A DNA stretch of 62,680 bases from Acidobacteriota bacterium (GTDB lineage Bacteria > Acidobacteriota > Terriglobia > UBA7540), in NCBI GenBank assembly GCA_902812365.1, contig CADDZC010000005.1, forward strand, positions 37,501 through 100,180, given 5' to 3'. Of this stretch, positions 1 through 8,122 are shown one piece after another; the stretch's first letter is position 1; each line of letters opens with the position of its first letter. Both the position numbers and the translations under genes were made by a program. Under the pieces are notes generated by a model that was not told where the DNA came from, made no database searches, and was given only the letters and a program-made list of their open reading frames with translations.

Positions 1-162
1 CAAAGAGCGTTTAAGTCCGAAGCTGTTCAGCCCGGCGCCCCCTGACCGGAGGCAAAGACAGCCTTGCCGAGCACGAGAGGTTCGCCAACGCTTCCAGCCG
101 GCCCCTCTCGACCCAGCAGCTTATGACTCTGTGGGGTTATTGCCCTGCCAGAGCAATTATTA

Positions 163-190
163 ATACTAGCAGGTGGAGCGCGTTTGTCAA
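163..190 (-). promoter_or_regulatory. Strong sigma70-type promoter firing left, out of the window
   Basis: On the minus strand a perfect -35 box TTGACA (190-185) is followed after 16 nt by TAGTAT (168-163), a 5/6 match to the -10 consensus. It is one of the best promoter matches in the window. Transcription would start near 155 and run toward position 1. No convincing reading frame begins between there and the edge, so the product is either a gene beyond the window with a leader of more than 150 nt, or a non-coding RNA. Confidence 0.6.
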
Positions 191-294
191 GAGGGCATTT
201 TGGTGGCATTTTGTCGTGGGGCCGGAATGCGTTTCAGCCCGCCTTCGCCGTGCGGAGCTCGAAAGGCAGCCTCGCCTAGTCCCCAAGCTTACTC

Positions 295-300
295 TATGAT
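295..300 (+). promoter_or_regulatory. Possible -10 box of murA, 8 nt before the start codon
   Basis: TATGAT (5/6 match) ends at 300 and the murA ATG begins at 309, so a transcript from it would have almost no leader. No good -35 box is visible 16-18 nt upstream, and the bases between (gggaagcc) could instead serve as a weak ribosome-binding site. The call is tentative. Confidence 0.3.
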
Positions 301-308
301 GGGAAGCC

Positions 309-1601
309 ATGGATAAATTCCGGATCCACGGCGGGGTGCCGCTCTCCGGGACCGTGGTGATCCGCGGCGCCAAGAACGCCGCGCTGCCGGCCATGGCGGC
401 GGCGCTGCTAACCGGCGAGCGCGTGGTGCTGCACAACGTCCCGCGCGTGCGCGATATTGCCACCTTGCGCAGCTTGCTGGACGAACTGGGCGTGGATTCG
501 TCCATCGCTCATGAGGAGTATGGCAACCGGGTGGAGATCGAAGCCCGCCAGCTCATCAGTCCTGTGGCTCCCTATGAGCTGGTGAAACAGATGCGCGCTT
601 CGGTGCTGGTGCTGGGCCCCCTGCTGGCGCGGTTCGGACATGCGCGCGTCTCGCTGCCAGGCGGATGCGCGATCGGTGCGCGTCCTATCAATCTGCACCT
701 CAAAGGGCTGGAGCGATTGGGCGCCACTATCACCATGGATCACGGCTACATCGACGCCCGCGCCGAACGCCTGCGCGGGGCCGCTTTTCATTTCGACACC
801 ATTTCCGTTACCGGCACCGAAAACCTGATGATGGCCGCCTCGCTGGCGGAGGGCACTACGGTACTCGAAAACGCCGCCCTCGAACCCGAGGTGCAGGACC
901 TGGCCTGCCTGCTGAACGCCATGGGCGCGCGCATCCAGGGGGCGGGCACCAGCCGAATCACCATCGAAGGGGTCGGCCGGTTGCACGGCACTGAACACAC
1001 GATCATCCCCGACCGCATTGAGGCCGGAACGTTCATGGTGGCCGCGGTCATCACCCGGGGATGCCTGCGCCTAGAACGGGTCCGGACCCAGCACCTGACG
1101 GCAGTGATCGCCAAGCTGGAGGAGAGCGGCGCGAAGGTGAGCCCGGGTCCGCCGTCCGGCGCCGGGCAGGCGTTCGACACTCTCACCGCCGAATTGCCCG
1201 GCGGTCTCACGGCTGCGGACGTCACCACGCGCGAGTATCCCGGCTTCCCTACGGATATGCAGGCGCAGTATATGGCTCTGATGACCCAGGCCTCCGGATC
1301 GTCGGTGATCACCGAGACTATCTTCGAGAACCGCTTCCTCCACGCCCTCGAGCTGGTGCGCATGGGCGCCGACATCACGGTAGACGGACGGCGCGCGGTG
1401 GTAAGAGGTCCCACGCCGCTCAGCGGTGCCAACGTGCAGGCGTCCGACCTGCGGGCCAGCGCCTCACTCGTCTTGGCAGGACTGGCCGCCGAAGGTGAGA
1501 CGGTAATCGACCGCGTCTATCACATCGACCGTGGCTACGAGCGGATCGAGCAGAGGCTGGCACAGGTGGGCGCCCGAATCCAACGCATCTCGGAGGATTG
1601 A
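309..1601 (+). CDS. murA: UDP-N-acetylglucosamine 1-carboxyvinyltransferase
   Basis: The enzyme transfers enolpyruvate from PEP to UDP-GlcNAc, the first committed step of peptidoglycan synthesis, in the cytoplasm. The protein has 430 residues, normal for MurA. It shows the EPSP-synthase-type double inverted barrel. The substrate-binding pair K22-N23 lies in RGAKNAALPAM, the catalytic Cys is C120 in LPGGCAIGARP (E. coli C115), and the PEP-domain motif EYPGFPTDMQAQ is near residue 315. The fosfomycin-target Cys is kept, so the product should be fosfomycin-sensitive by family knowledge. The gene stands alone, with more than 700 nt of gene-free DNA after it. Confidence 0.97.
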   Translation: MDKFRIHGGVPLSGTVVIRGAKNAALPAMAAALLTGERVVLHNVPRVRDIATLRSLLDELGVDSSIAHEEYGNRVEIEARQLISPVAPYELVKQMRASVLVLGPLLARFGHARVSLPGGCAIGARPINLHLKGLERLGATITMDHGYIDARAERLRGAAFHFDTISVTGTENLMMAASLAEGTTVLENAALEPEVQDLACLLNAMGARIQGAGTSRITIEGVGRLHGTEHTIIPDRIEAGTFMVAAVITRGCLRLERVRTQHLTAVIAKLEESGAKVSPGPPSGAGQAFDTLTAELPGGLTAADVTTREYPGFPTDMQAQYMALMTQASGSSVITETIFENRFLHALELVRMGADITVDGRRAVVRGPTPLSGANVQASDLRASASLVLAGLAAEGETVIDRVYHIDRGYERIEQRLAQVGARIQRISED

Positions 1602-2050
1602 GGCAAGGCGCTGCGTGCTACCCAACCCGCGCTGCCCAACTGAGCGATACCTTCCCTTGGATGTTGAATCCTAAGAGCTGCGCAACCCGTTCTTTAGAGC
1701 AACCGGATAGCAACCGATGAGTTGCCGGATCCGCCCACGCCAACGATATCGTTGACCTGGACAGGAACTCTCTGCGCGTGATCCACCTTTCGCAGGGTCA
1801 GCCCCCGCCTCCCTCCTCATCGGCTCCCTCCCCTTGACCGACCGGGAAGAGCTTTCGAGATTTCCGGAAACCTAAGGCGCCCTCCTGGCTTGGCCATCTC
1901 GATGGCGGGGGGCGTGGATGGTTCAGGCTCGTGTTCCCCCGGAATGGTGGTTCAGACGAAAAATGTCCCTGTTCAGGTCTTATTCATTGTCAACATTGTG
2001 CAATTCGTGCCGACCGTAGAAGGCCTTCTCTCACACGGCTGCGTCCGTGC

Positions 2051-2090
2051 TTTTGACGAAACGAACCGGATATATTGTTGAAAATTCGAG
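2051..2090 (+). repeat. Dispersed intergenic repeat, copy A
   Basis: One of four near-identical copies. The shared parts, in order, are TTTGAC, AAA, GAACCGGATAT and TTGAAAA, spaced identically in all copies. Copy A reads GACGAAACGAACCGGATAT and then TATTGTTGAAAA. It lies in the same direction as the next gene (2384) and about 230 nt upstream of that gene's promoter. The other copies are at 8847-8887, 42466-42507 and 57339-57378. Confidence 0.8.
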
Positions 2091-2323
2091 GTTGGGGTCA
2101 CAAAGACGTGCGCGCGGAAGGCGTCCCTTGGAGAGCCGGCGGCTAGGGCCCGGTCCGCCAAATGGGAGCAAGCCCTCGTTCCGGGGCATGGCTGGCACCC
2201 AGTTGATCCTCAGCCCGGGAAGGCTGAAAAGCTGCAAACTGAGCGCGGGGAGTACCCGGCGGGCGCCGCCACATGTTTGTCAAGTGCCATTTTCCCGCAG
2301 CGCCGGGCGCTCTGCTTTCCAGC

Positions 2324-2353
2324 TTGACACGCCTTTCAGGGGGGCCCTACAAT
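2324..2353 (+). promoter_or_regulatory. Sigma70 promoter of the small gene at 2384
   Basis: Perfect TTGACA (2324-2329), an 18-nt spacer, then TACAAT (2348-2353). The predicted start of transcription near 2360 lies downstream of the ATG at 2273, so that ATG cannot be used from this promoter. This supports the TTG start at 2384. Confidence 0.7.
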
Positions 2354-2383
2354 GCCAGAGAGAAGAGGAAAGTAAGGTGCTCC

Positions 2384-2683
2384 TTGGAACTGGACGACAA
2401 TTTTAAGCGCCTCGTGAAAGAGCTTGGGCAGGCCATCAACGAGTCATTGGCTGAATCAGACAAGATCTCTGAAGTGATGGGCCGCATTCGGGCTGCCGGG
2501 TACGACCTGTTCCTGGTGCTGGAAGTTACCATCGGTTTTAATAAGCGGGGTGAGGAGAATCTGATTCACCGTCAAAAGCTCAGCAGCCCCGAGCGACGCA
2601 GCAAGCGGGAGTTTCGTCTGACGAGCCAGGACGCCCAATTCCTGCGCGCCCTCAAGATTGCTGTCGACGACGACAAGCTCTGA
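2384..2683 (+). CDS. Small conserved-looking protein of unknown function
   Basis: I do not recognise this 99-residue protein. It begins LELDDNFKRLVKELG and looks mostly helical and charged. A central segment (MGRIRAAGYDLFLVLEVTIG) and a basic C-terminal third ending DAQFLRALKIAVDDDKL follow. There is no signal peptide or membrane segment. I chose the TTG at 2384 because it follows a purine-rich AAGG by 6 nt and lies about 25 nt after the predicted transcription start. An in-frame ATG at 2273 would place the promoter inside the gene. The frame is in good high-GC codon usage. It may be a small cytoplasmic regulatory or nucleic-acid-binding protein, but nothing in the sequence proves this. Confidence 0.6.
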   Translation: MELDDNFKRLVKELGQAINESLAESDKISEVMGRIRAAGYDLFLVLEVTIGFNKRGEENLIHRQKLSSPERRSKREFRLTSQDAQFLRALKIAVDDDKL

Positions 2684-2763
2684 CGCGATGGGTCCGCTCT
2701 CTGGGAGCCCCTTGCCCAGGCCGTGCCAGCCTAAGCCTTGAGGCCGCGACCGGAGAAAGCAGT

Positions 2764-3594
2764 ATGCCGGAGCCGCTGCGACTCCCCGCCGTAGCAGGCC
2801 GGTTCTATCCCCTCGACAGTGCCAGCCTAGCACGAGACCTGGATGCCTACCTAAGAGTCCAGGAGCCACCAGCTCCCCAGGCGAAGGACGCGGTGGCCTG
2901 CATGGTGCCGCATGCTGGCTACATGTACTCGGGGCATGTGGCCGGCGAGGTCTACCGGCGGCTTGCGCCCTGCGATTCGTGCATCGTGCTCGGCCCCAAC
3001 CATTTCGGGCGGGGCAGGGCAGCGTTGGCGCTGATTTCACACGGGTCCTGGGTGACACCACTGGGAAAGGTGGAAATCGACGAGGACCTCTGCAAGCTGC
3101 TTGTGCAGGGCTGCCCCCAAGTGGAGGAGGACCCTGAGGCACACGCCGGTGAGCATTCGCTGGAGGTGCAGATACCGTTTCTGCAGAGGGTCTTCCGGTC
3201 CTTCAGGTTGGTTCCCGTGGCTGTAGGTGCTGGCCGCTATGACGTACTGGAGTCGCTGGGCCATGGGGTAGCGCACGCCGTTCGGAACGCCGGCAAGAGC
3301 GTGCTGATTGTGGCCTCCACTGACTTGAATCACTACGAGCCCGACGAGCCGACGCGAATCAAAGACCGCAAGGCCATCGACCGCATTCTGGCCTTGGACC
3401 CTCAGGGCTTGTACGAGGTCATCGCCCGCGAGGATATTTCGATGTGCGGATTCGGGCCGACCATAGCCATGCTGGTAGCTGCCCGGGAGCTGGGCGCCAA
3501 GCGGGCTGAGTTGGTAAAGTACGCCACTTCTGCCGACACCAGCGGCGATCGTAGCGCAGTGGTGGGCTACGCGGGTATTATTGTGTCGGCGTAG
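2764..3594 (+). CDS. amrB: Memo-family protein (AmmeMemoRadiSam system protein B)
   Basis: A 276-residue protein of the Memo/AmmeMemoRadiSam B family, structurally related to extradiol dioxygenases but of uncertain reaction. Family landmarks are all visible: VPHAGYMYSGH (H50, H58), LGPNHFGRG (H80), GEHSLEVQIPFLQ, STDLNHYEP and the late Cys in MCGFGP. These His residues form the presumed metal site. In many genomes this protein is encoded beside an AMMECR1 protein and a radical SAM enzyme. Neither is next to it here, so the partners must lie elsewhere if the system is complete. A small upstream gene ends 80 nt before it. Confidence 0.88.
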   Translation: MPEPLRLPAVAGRFYPLDSASLARDLDAYLRVQEPPAPQAKDAVACMVPHAGYMYSGHVAGEVYRRLAPCDSCIVLGPNHFGRGRAALALISHGSWVTPLGKVEIDEDLCKLLVQGCPQVEEDPEAHAGEHSLEVQIPFLQRVFRSFRLVPVAVGAGRYDVLESLGHGVAHAVRNAGKSVLIVASTDLNHYEPDEPTRIKDRKAIDRILALDPQGLYEVIAREDISMCGFGPTIAMLVAARELGAKRAELVKYATSADTSGDRSAVVGYAGIIVSA

Positions 3595-3596
3595 TG

Positions 3597-3615
3597 GTTC
3601 GGCGCAATGCCGAAC
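3597..3615 (+). terminator. Hairpin right after the Memo gene, possible terminator
   Basis: A perfect 7-bp inverted repeat, GTTCGGC / GCCGAAC, encloses a 5-nt loop (GCAAT) and begins 3 nt after the stop codon. No T-run follows, so it may act as a weak terminator or as a 3'-end stabiliser. Confidence 0.4.
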
Positions 3616-3783
3616 GGAGGTGGGCGCGGAGGGGTGGCCGGTCCCAGGGAGAAGGGGGGCGTTTCCTAACCAAGGTTTACGGGCTGGCTCCTGGTTACGT
3701 GCGCCGGCGTGGCGCGGCCATGGTCGCCTTGCCGACGCGCACGGGCTCCCGCCGTTCGACGCCTTCATTTTTCAGAATCGCCC

Positions 3784-5157
3784 ATGGTACGTCACATCAT
3801 CAGCAAGGAACTGAAGGACTGCGTCTACGGCTACCGCTCTGTGGTTGTGTTTGTGCTCGCTGTGTCGCTGTTTGCTATCTCCACGGCTACCGGGGCGCAC
3901 GAATATACCACGCGGCTGCAAGAATACCGGCGGGCCGAAGCCCAGGTTCGCGAGCAAGTACGGGCAGCACAAAGCTTCTACGACTTCGCCTCGAACAGTC
4001 TCAACTTCAGCAAGCCGCCGCTGGTTCTGGGCGTGCTAGTGAGCGGGGCTGACTACTTCGCCCCTCAGGTCTATGCCTTCAATCTGTACGATCCGCCCCG
4101 CCCCCAGAGCAGTCCGACAGCCGAAAGCCCGGACGGCGCCGTGTTCGGCTCGCTGGACTTGGCGTTTATCGTCGAAGTGGTGCTGGGCCTGGCCGCCTTG
4201 CTGTTCACGTTTTCCATGGTCTGCGGGGAGAAGGAAACCGGTACTCTTAAGCTCCAGTTGGCCAACGCCCTGCCCCGGGACACGCTGCTGCTGGGCAAAT
4301 TGCTCGGCAACCTTCTAGGCTTGCTGATACCCGTCACGCTGGCCTTCCTCATCGACTGCCTGCTATTGGCCACACTACCCGGCATCGCACTCTCAGGGAC
4401 GGACGTGCTTCGCATTGCCCTGCTAGGGGTTAACTTTGTGCTCTACCTCGTGGTGCTCTTCGCCTTGGGAGCCTGGGTTTCCACCCTTACCACCCGCAGC
4501 ACCACTTCGTTTGCGTTATGTCTAATGGCGTGGGTCCTGCTCGTGGCCATCCTGCCCAAGCTCTCGCTGGTGGCGGCGCGGCAGCTTTCACCTTTAGGCT
4601 CGTTGGCCGACTACGAGATGAAGAAAGTACAGATCGGCCGCGAAGGGACCATCAAGTTTCAGGAGGCCTTGCGGCAATACTCCGCCACTCACAATGGGCA
4701 GTCACCGCCGCGCCTGGTTTACGAAGAACTGGTGGCTCCCGTACGCACGTGGCAGAACCAGGAGTTTAACCGCCTGGCGCAAGATTATGAGCAGCGGCGC
4801 CAACGCCTGGCTCGCACGGCCCTCCTCCTGTCGCGGCTGACGCCGGCGGGTTCGGCCTCTTTTGCCGCCATGTGCCTGGTTGGAACCAGCCTCGATCGCG
4901 ACTTCCGCTTTCGAGCGGCACTGGATGAGTACCGCGACGAGGTCACAAGCTACTACGACAACAAGCGCCGCACCGTAGACCCCGGCCCCGAAGAAGGCAC
5001 CGTCTCCTTCACCGATTTGCCTTCCTTTGAGTTTCGGGAGGAACCGCTTTCCGCAGCGCTCGATCGCGCCTTACCGGATTTCGGCTTGCTCGCGGCCTGG
5101 TCACTGGTTCTCTTCGTCGCGGCGTACTTCAGGTTCGCGAGGTATGACGTGCGCTAG
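3784..5157 (+). CDS. ABC-2 type transporter permease
   Basis: An integral membrane protein of 457 residues that would form the channel of an ABC exporter. It has one N-terminal membrane helix (about 14-34) followed by a long soluble loop. A block of hydrophobic helices (roughly 128-285) follows, with the ABC-2 landmark CGEKETGTLKLQLANALPR. A second soluble section and a C-terminal helix (about 435-452) complete it. This layout matches the NosY-like, DUF3526-type permeases linked with metal-enzyme maturation or gliding transporters. The ATG at 3784 puts the first helix near the N-terminus; the in-frame ATG 75 nt upstream adds an Arg-rich tail that looks non-coding. No ABC ATPase is adjacent. 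Confidence 0.8.
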   Translation: MVRHIISKELKDCVYGYRSVVVFVLAVSLFAISTATGAHEYTTRLQEYRRAEAQVREQVRAAQSFYDFASNSLNFSKPPLVLGVLVSGADYFAPQVYAFNLYDPPRPQSSPTAESPDGAVFGSLDLAFIVEVVLGLAALLFTFSMVCGEKETGTLKLQLANALPRDTLLLGKLLGNLLGLLIPVTLAFLIDCLLLATLPGIALSGTDVLRIALLGVNFVLYLVVLFALGAWVSTLTTRSTTSFALCLMAWVLLVAILPKLSLVAARQLSPLGSLADYEMKKVQIGREGTIKFQEALRQYSATHNGQSPPRLVYEELVAPVRTWQNQEFNRLAQDYEQRRQRLARTALLLSRLTPAGSASFAAMCLVGTSLDRDFRFRAALDEYRDEVTSYYDNKRRTVDPGPEEGTVSFTDLPSFEFREEPLSAALDRALPDFGLLAAWSLVLFVAAYFRFARYDVR

Positions 5158-5253
5158 GGGTGCAAAAATCCAAGAGCCAGCGTCCCGGGGCTGAGCCGGA
5201 ATCACCAAGTATGCAGGGAGGGGATTCTGAGAGGTTTGCCCGTGGCCTCCTGA

Positions 5254-6777
5254 TCAGTGGTGCGGAGTCACCCCTCCGCCACCATGGGCAATGCTGCCAC
5301 CACCGATCGCTCCTCCACCGGTGCGGTGAACGCTTCCACCGAAGACGTCGCCATGCGAAACAGGAGGCGCGCTGTGTGCGCCGGTAGTGCCGCCCATCCT
5401 GCCTGCAGCGCCGACTCGGGATGCTTCGCTCGGCGGCCAGTTATGCACAGGATTACGCAACGGCGTACTGCTTTGGGCGGTCGAGCTCGCCGGAAGCTGC
5501 GAGCGGATCGGCGCCGGTCGCACCCAGCCCTCTCGAGTTGTCCGGGCGAGCGGTGCGGCTGGGCCGAGTACTTGTGGACCCCGTGCAGCTGGCAGCCTCA
5601 CGCCGACCATTTCACCCGGCAAGCGGGCCATCAGCGTTGGCCTGATGGAGGGAGACCGAACGGCCTGGCCTCGCGTCGGATCCACAGCCAGCACACTCGA
5701 AGGGCCAACGGGCCTTCCCGTGCGAATGACGTCCGTGGTCACGGCCGTCACGCATCCTTTGGTCATCAGGCAGCTTCCGCCCGCGCCGGCCGGTGCCCAG
5801 CCGATCCAGCCTGGCCCCTGATACCACGTCACCAAGGCCGGGCTCCAGGTGTCGAAGCCGCCAGGAATCCAGACCCAGCCAAAGACGGGATCAAACGTCC
5901 ATGTGCCGTAATGGAAGGGCAACCATCCCCAGGGTTCGGCGGCAACCCAGGTGTAGCCCCAGTTGGGATACCACACCCAGCGTCCGCAGGAATAAGGTGC
6001 CCATCCGAGGCCCACGGCCGGAGCCCAACCGTAGCCTATACCAGGAAAGTAAGACCAAGTTCCGTAATTGTAGAGATCGCTCCACCCATAGTACGTATTC
6101 CCCACGTCTGCAGAGTAAGGGGATGGCGGCCGGTTCTCGGCTGAAAGCTTGTCGCGTGAGGAGGCCCACTCGTCCCAGCTATCGCGCGTAATGCCATGCG
6201 TGATGTTGTACGCCTCATCCGAGCCGGCCTCGTACTCCAATACCTTATTTTTGGCCAGCTCTACGGTTCCGCGCGGACCAGCGAATTCGACAGAACCCTT
6301 GAACACTTCGACTCGCAGTGCCTCTTCACCCAAGTCGGCACGAAACTCGGCCTTGCCCTGAGGCGTCAGCGTAGCATCCGCCACCTTCACCTCATAGACG
6401 TCGTCGCGCTCCGGCGTTACATGGAAGGTGCCGTACCCATGCTCGAGGGTGAGCCGATTCACCTTGCCTCCAGAAGGAGCCAAAGAGAGCTCGGTGAAGA
6501 CCAGAAGGGAATTCTCACCGATCCGGGCGGTCGATCCATTCTCGAACTCCACCTCGGCGAAGCTATCCTGATCGGTGGCCAGCTTGTAGCCTTCTTGAAG
6601 GGGAGTATTAACAGGGGCCTTCGACCACTCGGGTAGGTCAGGGCGTTGCAAGGTCACGGTACCCTCGGCAAAACTCAAGCGGACAATACGAACGTGGGTA
6701 TTCCCTTGCGCCCATGCTCCCGCGAACGCCACCAGCCATACCCCTGGAAGCACGGATAACCATTTCCGGACTGTCAT
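5254..6777 (-). CDS. Exported FecR-domain protein with DUF6600-like aromatic repeats
   Basis: A 507-residue secreted or periplasmic protein. The N-terminus is a signal peptide ending near AGAWAQG. Residues about 30-200 form a FecR-type beta domain (VTLQRPDLPEWSKAPVNTPL, FENGSTARIGENSLLVF). Residues about 240-350 are packed with Trp, Tyr and Gly in repeats such as YGWAPAVGLGWAPY and GWLPFHYGTWTFD, the DUF6600 pattern. The C-terminal quarter is low-complexity and ends in a Gly/His-rich tail. The start at 6777 is set by AGGAGGTGG 6 nt upstream. There is no FecA/FecI partner nearby, so a classical iron-signalling role is unlikely. A cell-envelope structural or carbohydrate-binding role is possible but unproven. 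Confidence 0.82.
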   Translation of the reverse strand: MTVRKWLSVLPGVWLVAFAGAWAQGNTHVRIVRLSFAEGTVTLQRPDLPEWSKAPVNTPLQEGYKLATDQDSFAEVEFENGSTARIGENSLLVFTELSLAPSGGKVNRLTLEHGYGTFHVTPERDDVYEVKVADATLTPQGKAEFRADLGEEALRVEVFKGSVEFAGPRGTVELAKNKVLEYEAGSDEAYNITHGITRDSWDEWASSRDKLSAENRPPSPYSADVGNTYYGWSDLYNYGTWSYFPGIGYGWAPAVGLGWAPYSCGRWVWYPNWGYTWVAAEPWGWLPFHYGTWTFDPVFGWVWIPGGFDTWSPALVTWYQGPGWIGWAPAGAGGSCLMTKGCVTAVTTDVIRTGRPVGPSSVLAVDPTRGQAVRSPSIRPTLMARLPGEMVGVRLPAARGPQVLGPAAPLARTTREGWVRPAPIRSQLPASSTAQSSTPLRNPVHNWPPSEASRVGAAGRMGGTTGAHSAPPVSHGDVFGGSVHRTGGGAIGGGSIAHGGGGVTPHH

Positions 6778-7150
6778 GATGCCACCTCCTGCCGAGCCGG
6801 GGCGCACGCAGCCACGGGCGGTGGTTGGCGTTCCGGCGAACCTTGTCAAGTTAATCCTACCACCGTGCACCCCTGCTAGCCAGCGAAAAGGTTCGTCTGG
6901 CCTGGACTCATTTCTGGATCAGTTTCGCGGAACCGGCCGTCCGTGTTATCCGCCAGAACGCCCCCTGCCTAATGCTCTCGATGCCCCAGTGGCTGCTTTG
7001 TCCCGTGCCCGCACCAAGCCTTGGATGAACCTTTTTGGCGCCGCCAGTCATCCACCAAGACGGACCCGAGCCGCCGACAAGCACCTGATGTGACGCGTCA
7101 GGTTGTCCCGCGGTCGGCGTCCGGAACGGCGGATAGGGTGGAGGTGACTG
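6778..7150. other. Gene-free divergent region
   Basis: About 370 nt separate the minus-strand FecR gene from the plus-strand DUF3096 gene and must hold both promoters. A TTGACA occurs on the minus strand just upstream of the FecR gene (near 6849-6844), but I see no matching -10 box. Nothing else was recognised. Confidence 0.4.
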
Positions 7151-7378
7151 GTGAAGTTATCTCGATCAAGCGTGTGGGCTCTGGCATGCGTGGGGTTTTT
7201 GGCTGCAATACCTGCATTCGCTCAAGTGCGAGGCGGAGCGGTTACGCTGAGGTTCAGTGCTGCCTCGCCTCTGGTGGCCCTGCTGGCGGGGATCTTGATT
7301 TTGGTGTTCCCCCGCCTGCTAAATTACATCGTGGCCTTCTACTTAATCCTGATCGGACTGCTCGGCCTCTTCGGCTGA
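7151..7378 (+). CDS. DUF3096-family small membrane protein
   Basis: A 75-residue protein. An N-terminal signal-like helix (about 7-24, ending PAFAQ) is followed by a short loop. The DUF3096 core then has two hydrophobic stretches with the landmarks LVALLAGILILVFPRLL and YIVAFYLILIGLLGLF. The family is small, widespread and of unknown function, and members are usually two-helix inner-membrane proteins. The GTG start at 7151 is preceded closely by GGAGGTG. The gene converges on the 7565-7795 gene, with a terminator between them. Confidence 0.85.
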   Translation: MKLSRSSVWALACVGFLAAIPAFAQVRGGAVTLRFSAASPLVALLAGILILVFPRLLNYIVAFYLILIGLLGLFG

Positions 7379-7500
7379 GGTAGCGGATAGCATCGTGGTG
7401 AAGGTGGGATTCTGGCAAGGGGAAGCAACGGCATAGCGCCGAGGTTCCCAGGCGGTCGAAAGCAAGTCAACGCGGATGGTGTGCAGGGTTGCGGGACAAA

Positions 7501-7529
7501 AAAGCCTCTGGCTTACCACCAGAGGCTTT
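7501..7529. terminator. Bidirectional rho-independent terminator
   Basis: An 11-bp perfect stem AAAGCCTCTGG / CCAGAGGCTTT encloses a 7-nt loop (7512-7518). On the minus strand six A residues (7498-7503) give a run of T directly after the stem, the classic form. It sits between the convergent DUF3096 gene and the small Lys-rich gene and should end both transcripts, the minus-strand one most efficiently. Confidence 0.8.
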
Positions 7530-7564
7530 CTGTGATCTTCTAAAAGTTAACTTGTCTTGGAAGG

Positions 7565-7795
7565 CTACTGAGGATTGGAAGAGGTGGAGCTGTCGCTCTT
7601 CTTCTCTTCCTTGGACTTCTTCGCCTTCTTCAATAAGTGGTGAGACTTCTTAGTCTTCTTGCCAGTCTCAGTTGTCTGGCTCTGGCTGCTCGAGGACGAT
7701 TCCTGGCCGCCAGCGGGCTGGTTCTGAGCGAAGGCCGGCATCGCAAGGGTCAACGCCAGAGCAAAGGTAAACAGCAGCGTGAACAGCTTCTTCAT
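7565..7795 (-). CDS. Small exported Lys/Ser-rich protein, unknown function
   Basis: A 76-residue protein. The first 23 residues are a clear Sec signal peptide (MKKLFTLLFTFALALTLAMP, cut after AFA). The mature part is only about 50 residues and has two low-complexity zones: a Ser/Gln/Thr stretch and a strongly basic stretch rich in Lys. It lacks Cys and aromatic residues and is probably disordered. GGAGGTT lies 8 nt upstream of the ATG. Such small basic exported proteins are common in Acidobacteria-like genomes; binding to envelope polymers or nucleic acid is a guess from charge alone. Confidence 0.75.
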   Translation of the reverse strand: MKKLFTLLFTFALALTLAMPAFAQNQPAGGQESSSSSQSQTTETGKKTKKSHHLLKKAKKSKEEKKSDSSTSSNPQ

Positions 7796-8122
7796 AAGGT
7801 TGCAACCTCCATTGGGTTAGAACTACCCCCTCCCCCTATGCACCCGCAACTCCAAAGCCGAGGTCCGGCCGGACGCCTGGTGTAAGTGATGTATTCTGAA
7901 GGCGTAAGAAAATGATCGCAGGCTCGGGTGCCTGCGAGCGACCGGCAGCCAGAAAACCAGCCTACCCTTAAGATTACACGAAGTCGTATAACTGATACAC
8001 CAAATCGGCAGACTTCTGCCCCGCCCAAGTGGTCGGGAGGCAGGGAGCCTGGGTTCCCGACGATGAGCAATGCTGAGGCGGAAGCCCAGCCCGGGTGGCG
8101 GCCGTCTCCGTTTGGAGCAACT
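7796..8122. other. Divergent intergenic region
   Basis: About 330 nt lie between the minus-strand Lys-rich gene and the Pr6Pr gene. An upstream in-frame extension of the latter (from 7928) has poor coding character and no ribosome-binding site. No clear promoter or RNA was seen. Confidence 0.4.

Larger units (their letters stand above)
1..308. other. Gene-free left edge, divergent regulatory region
   Basis: No frame here has coding character. The stretch holds the minus-strand promoter at 163-190 and, at the right end, the short region in front of murA. I saw no tRNA, SRP RNA, tmRNA or RNase P RNA signature. Confidence 0.5.
1602..2383. other. Long gene-free stretch with repeat copy A and a promoter
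   Basis: About 780 nt lie between murA and the next gene. Frames here are short and of poor composition. Two things stand out: one copy of the dispersed repeat (2051-2090) and a strong promoter (2324-2353) for the small gene at 2384. No RNA gene was recognised. Confidence 0.6.

Noticed and set aside
2273-2383. ATG start at 2273 for the small gene
   Set aside because: The predicted promoter (2324-2353) lies inside it, and the extra residues look untranslated.
7021-7383. A 120-codon frame overlapping the DUF3096 gene
   Set aside because: The DUF3096 frame has family motifs and a ribosome-binding site; this one is Arg/Ser-rich and has none.
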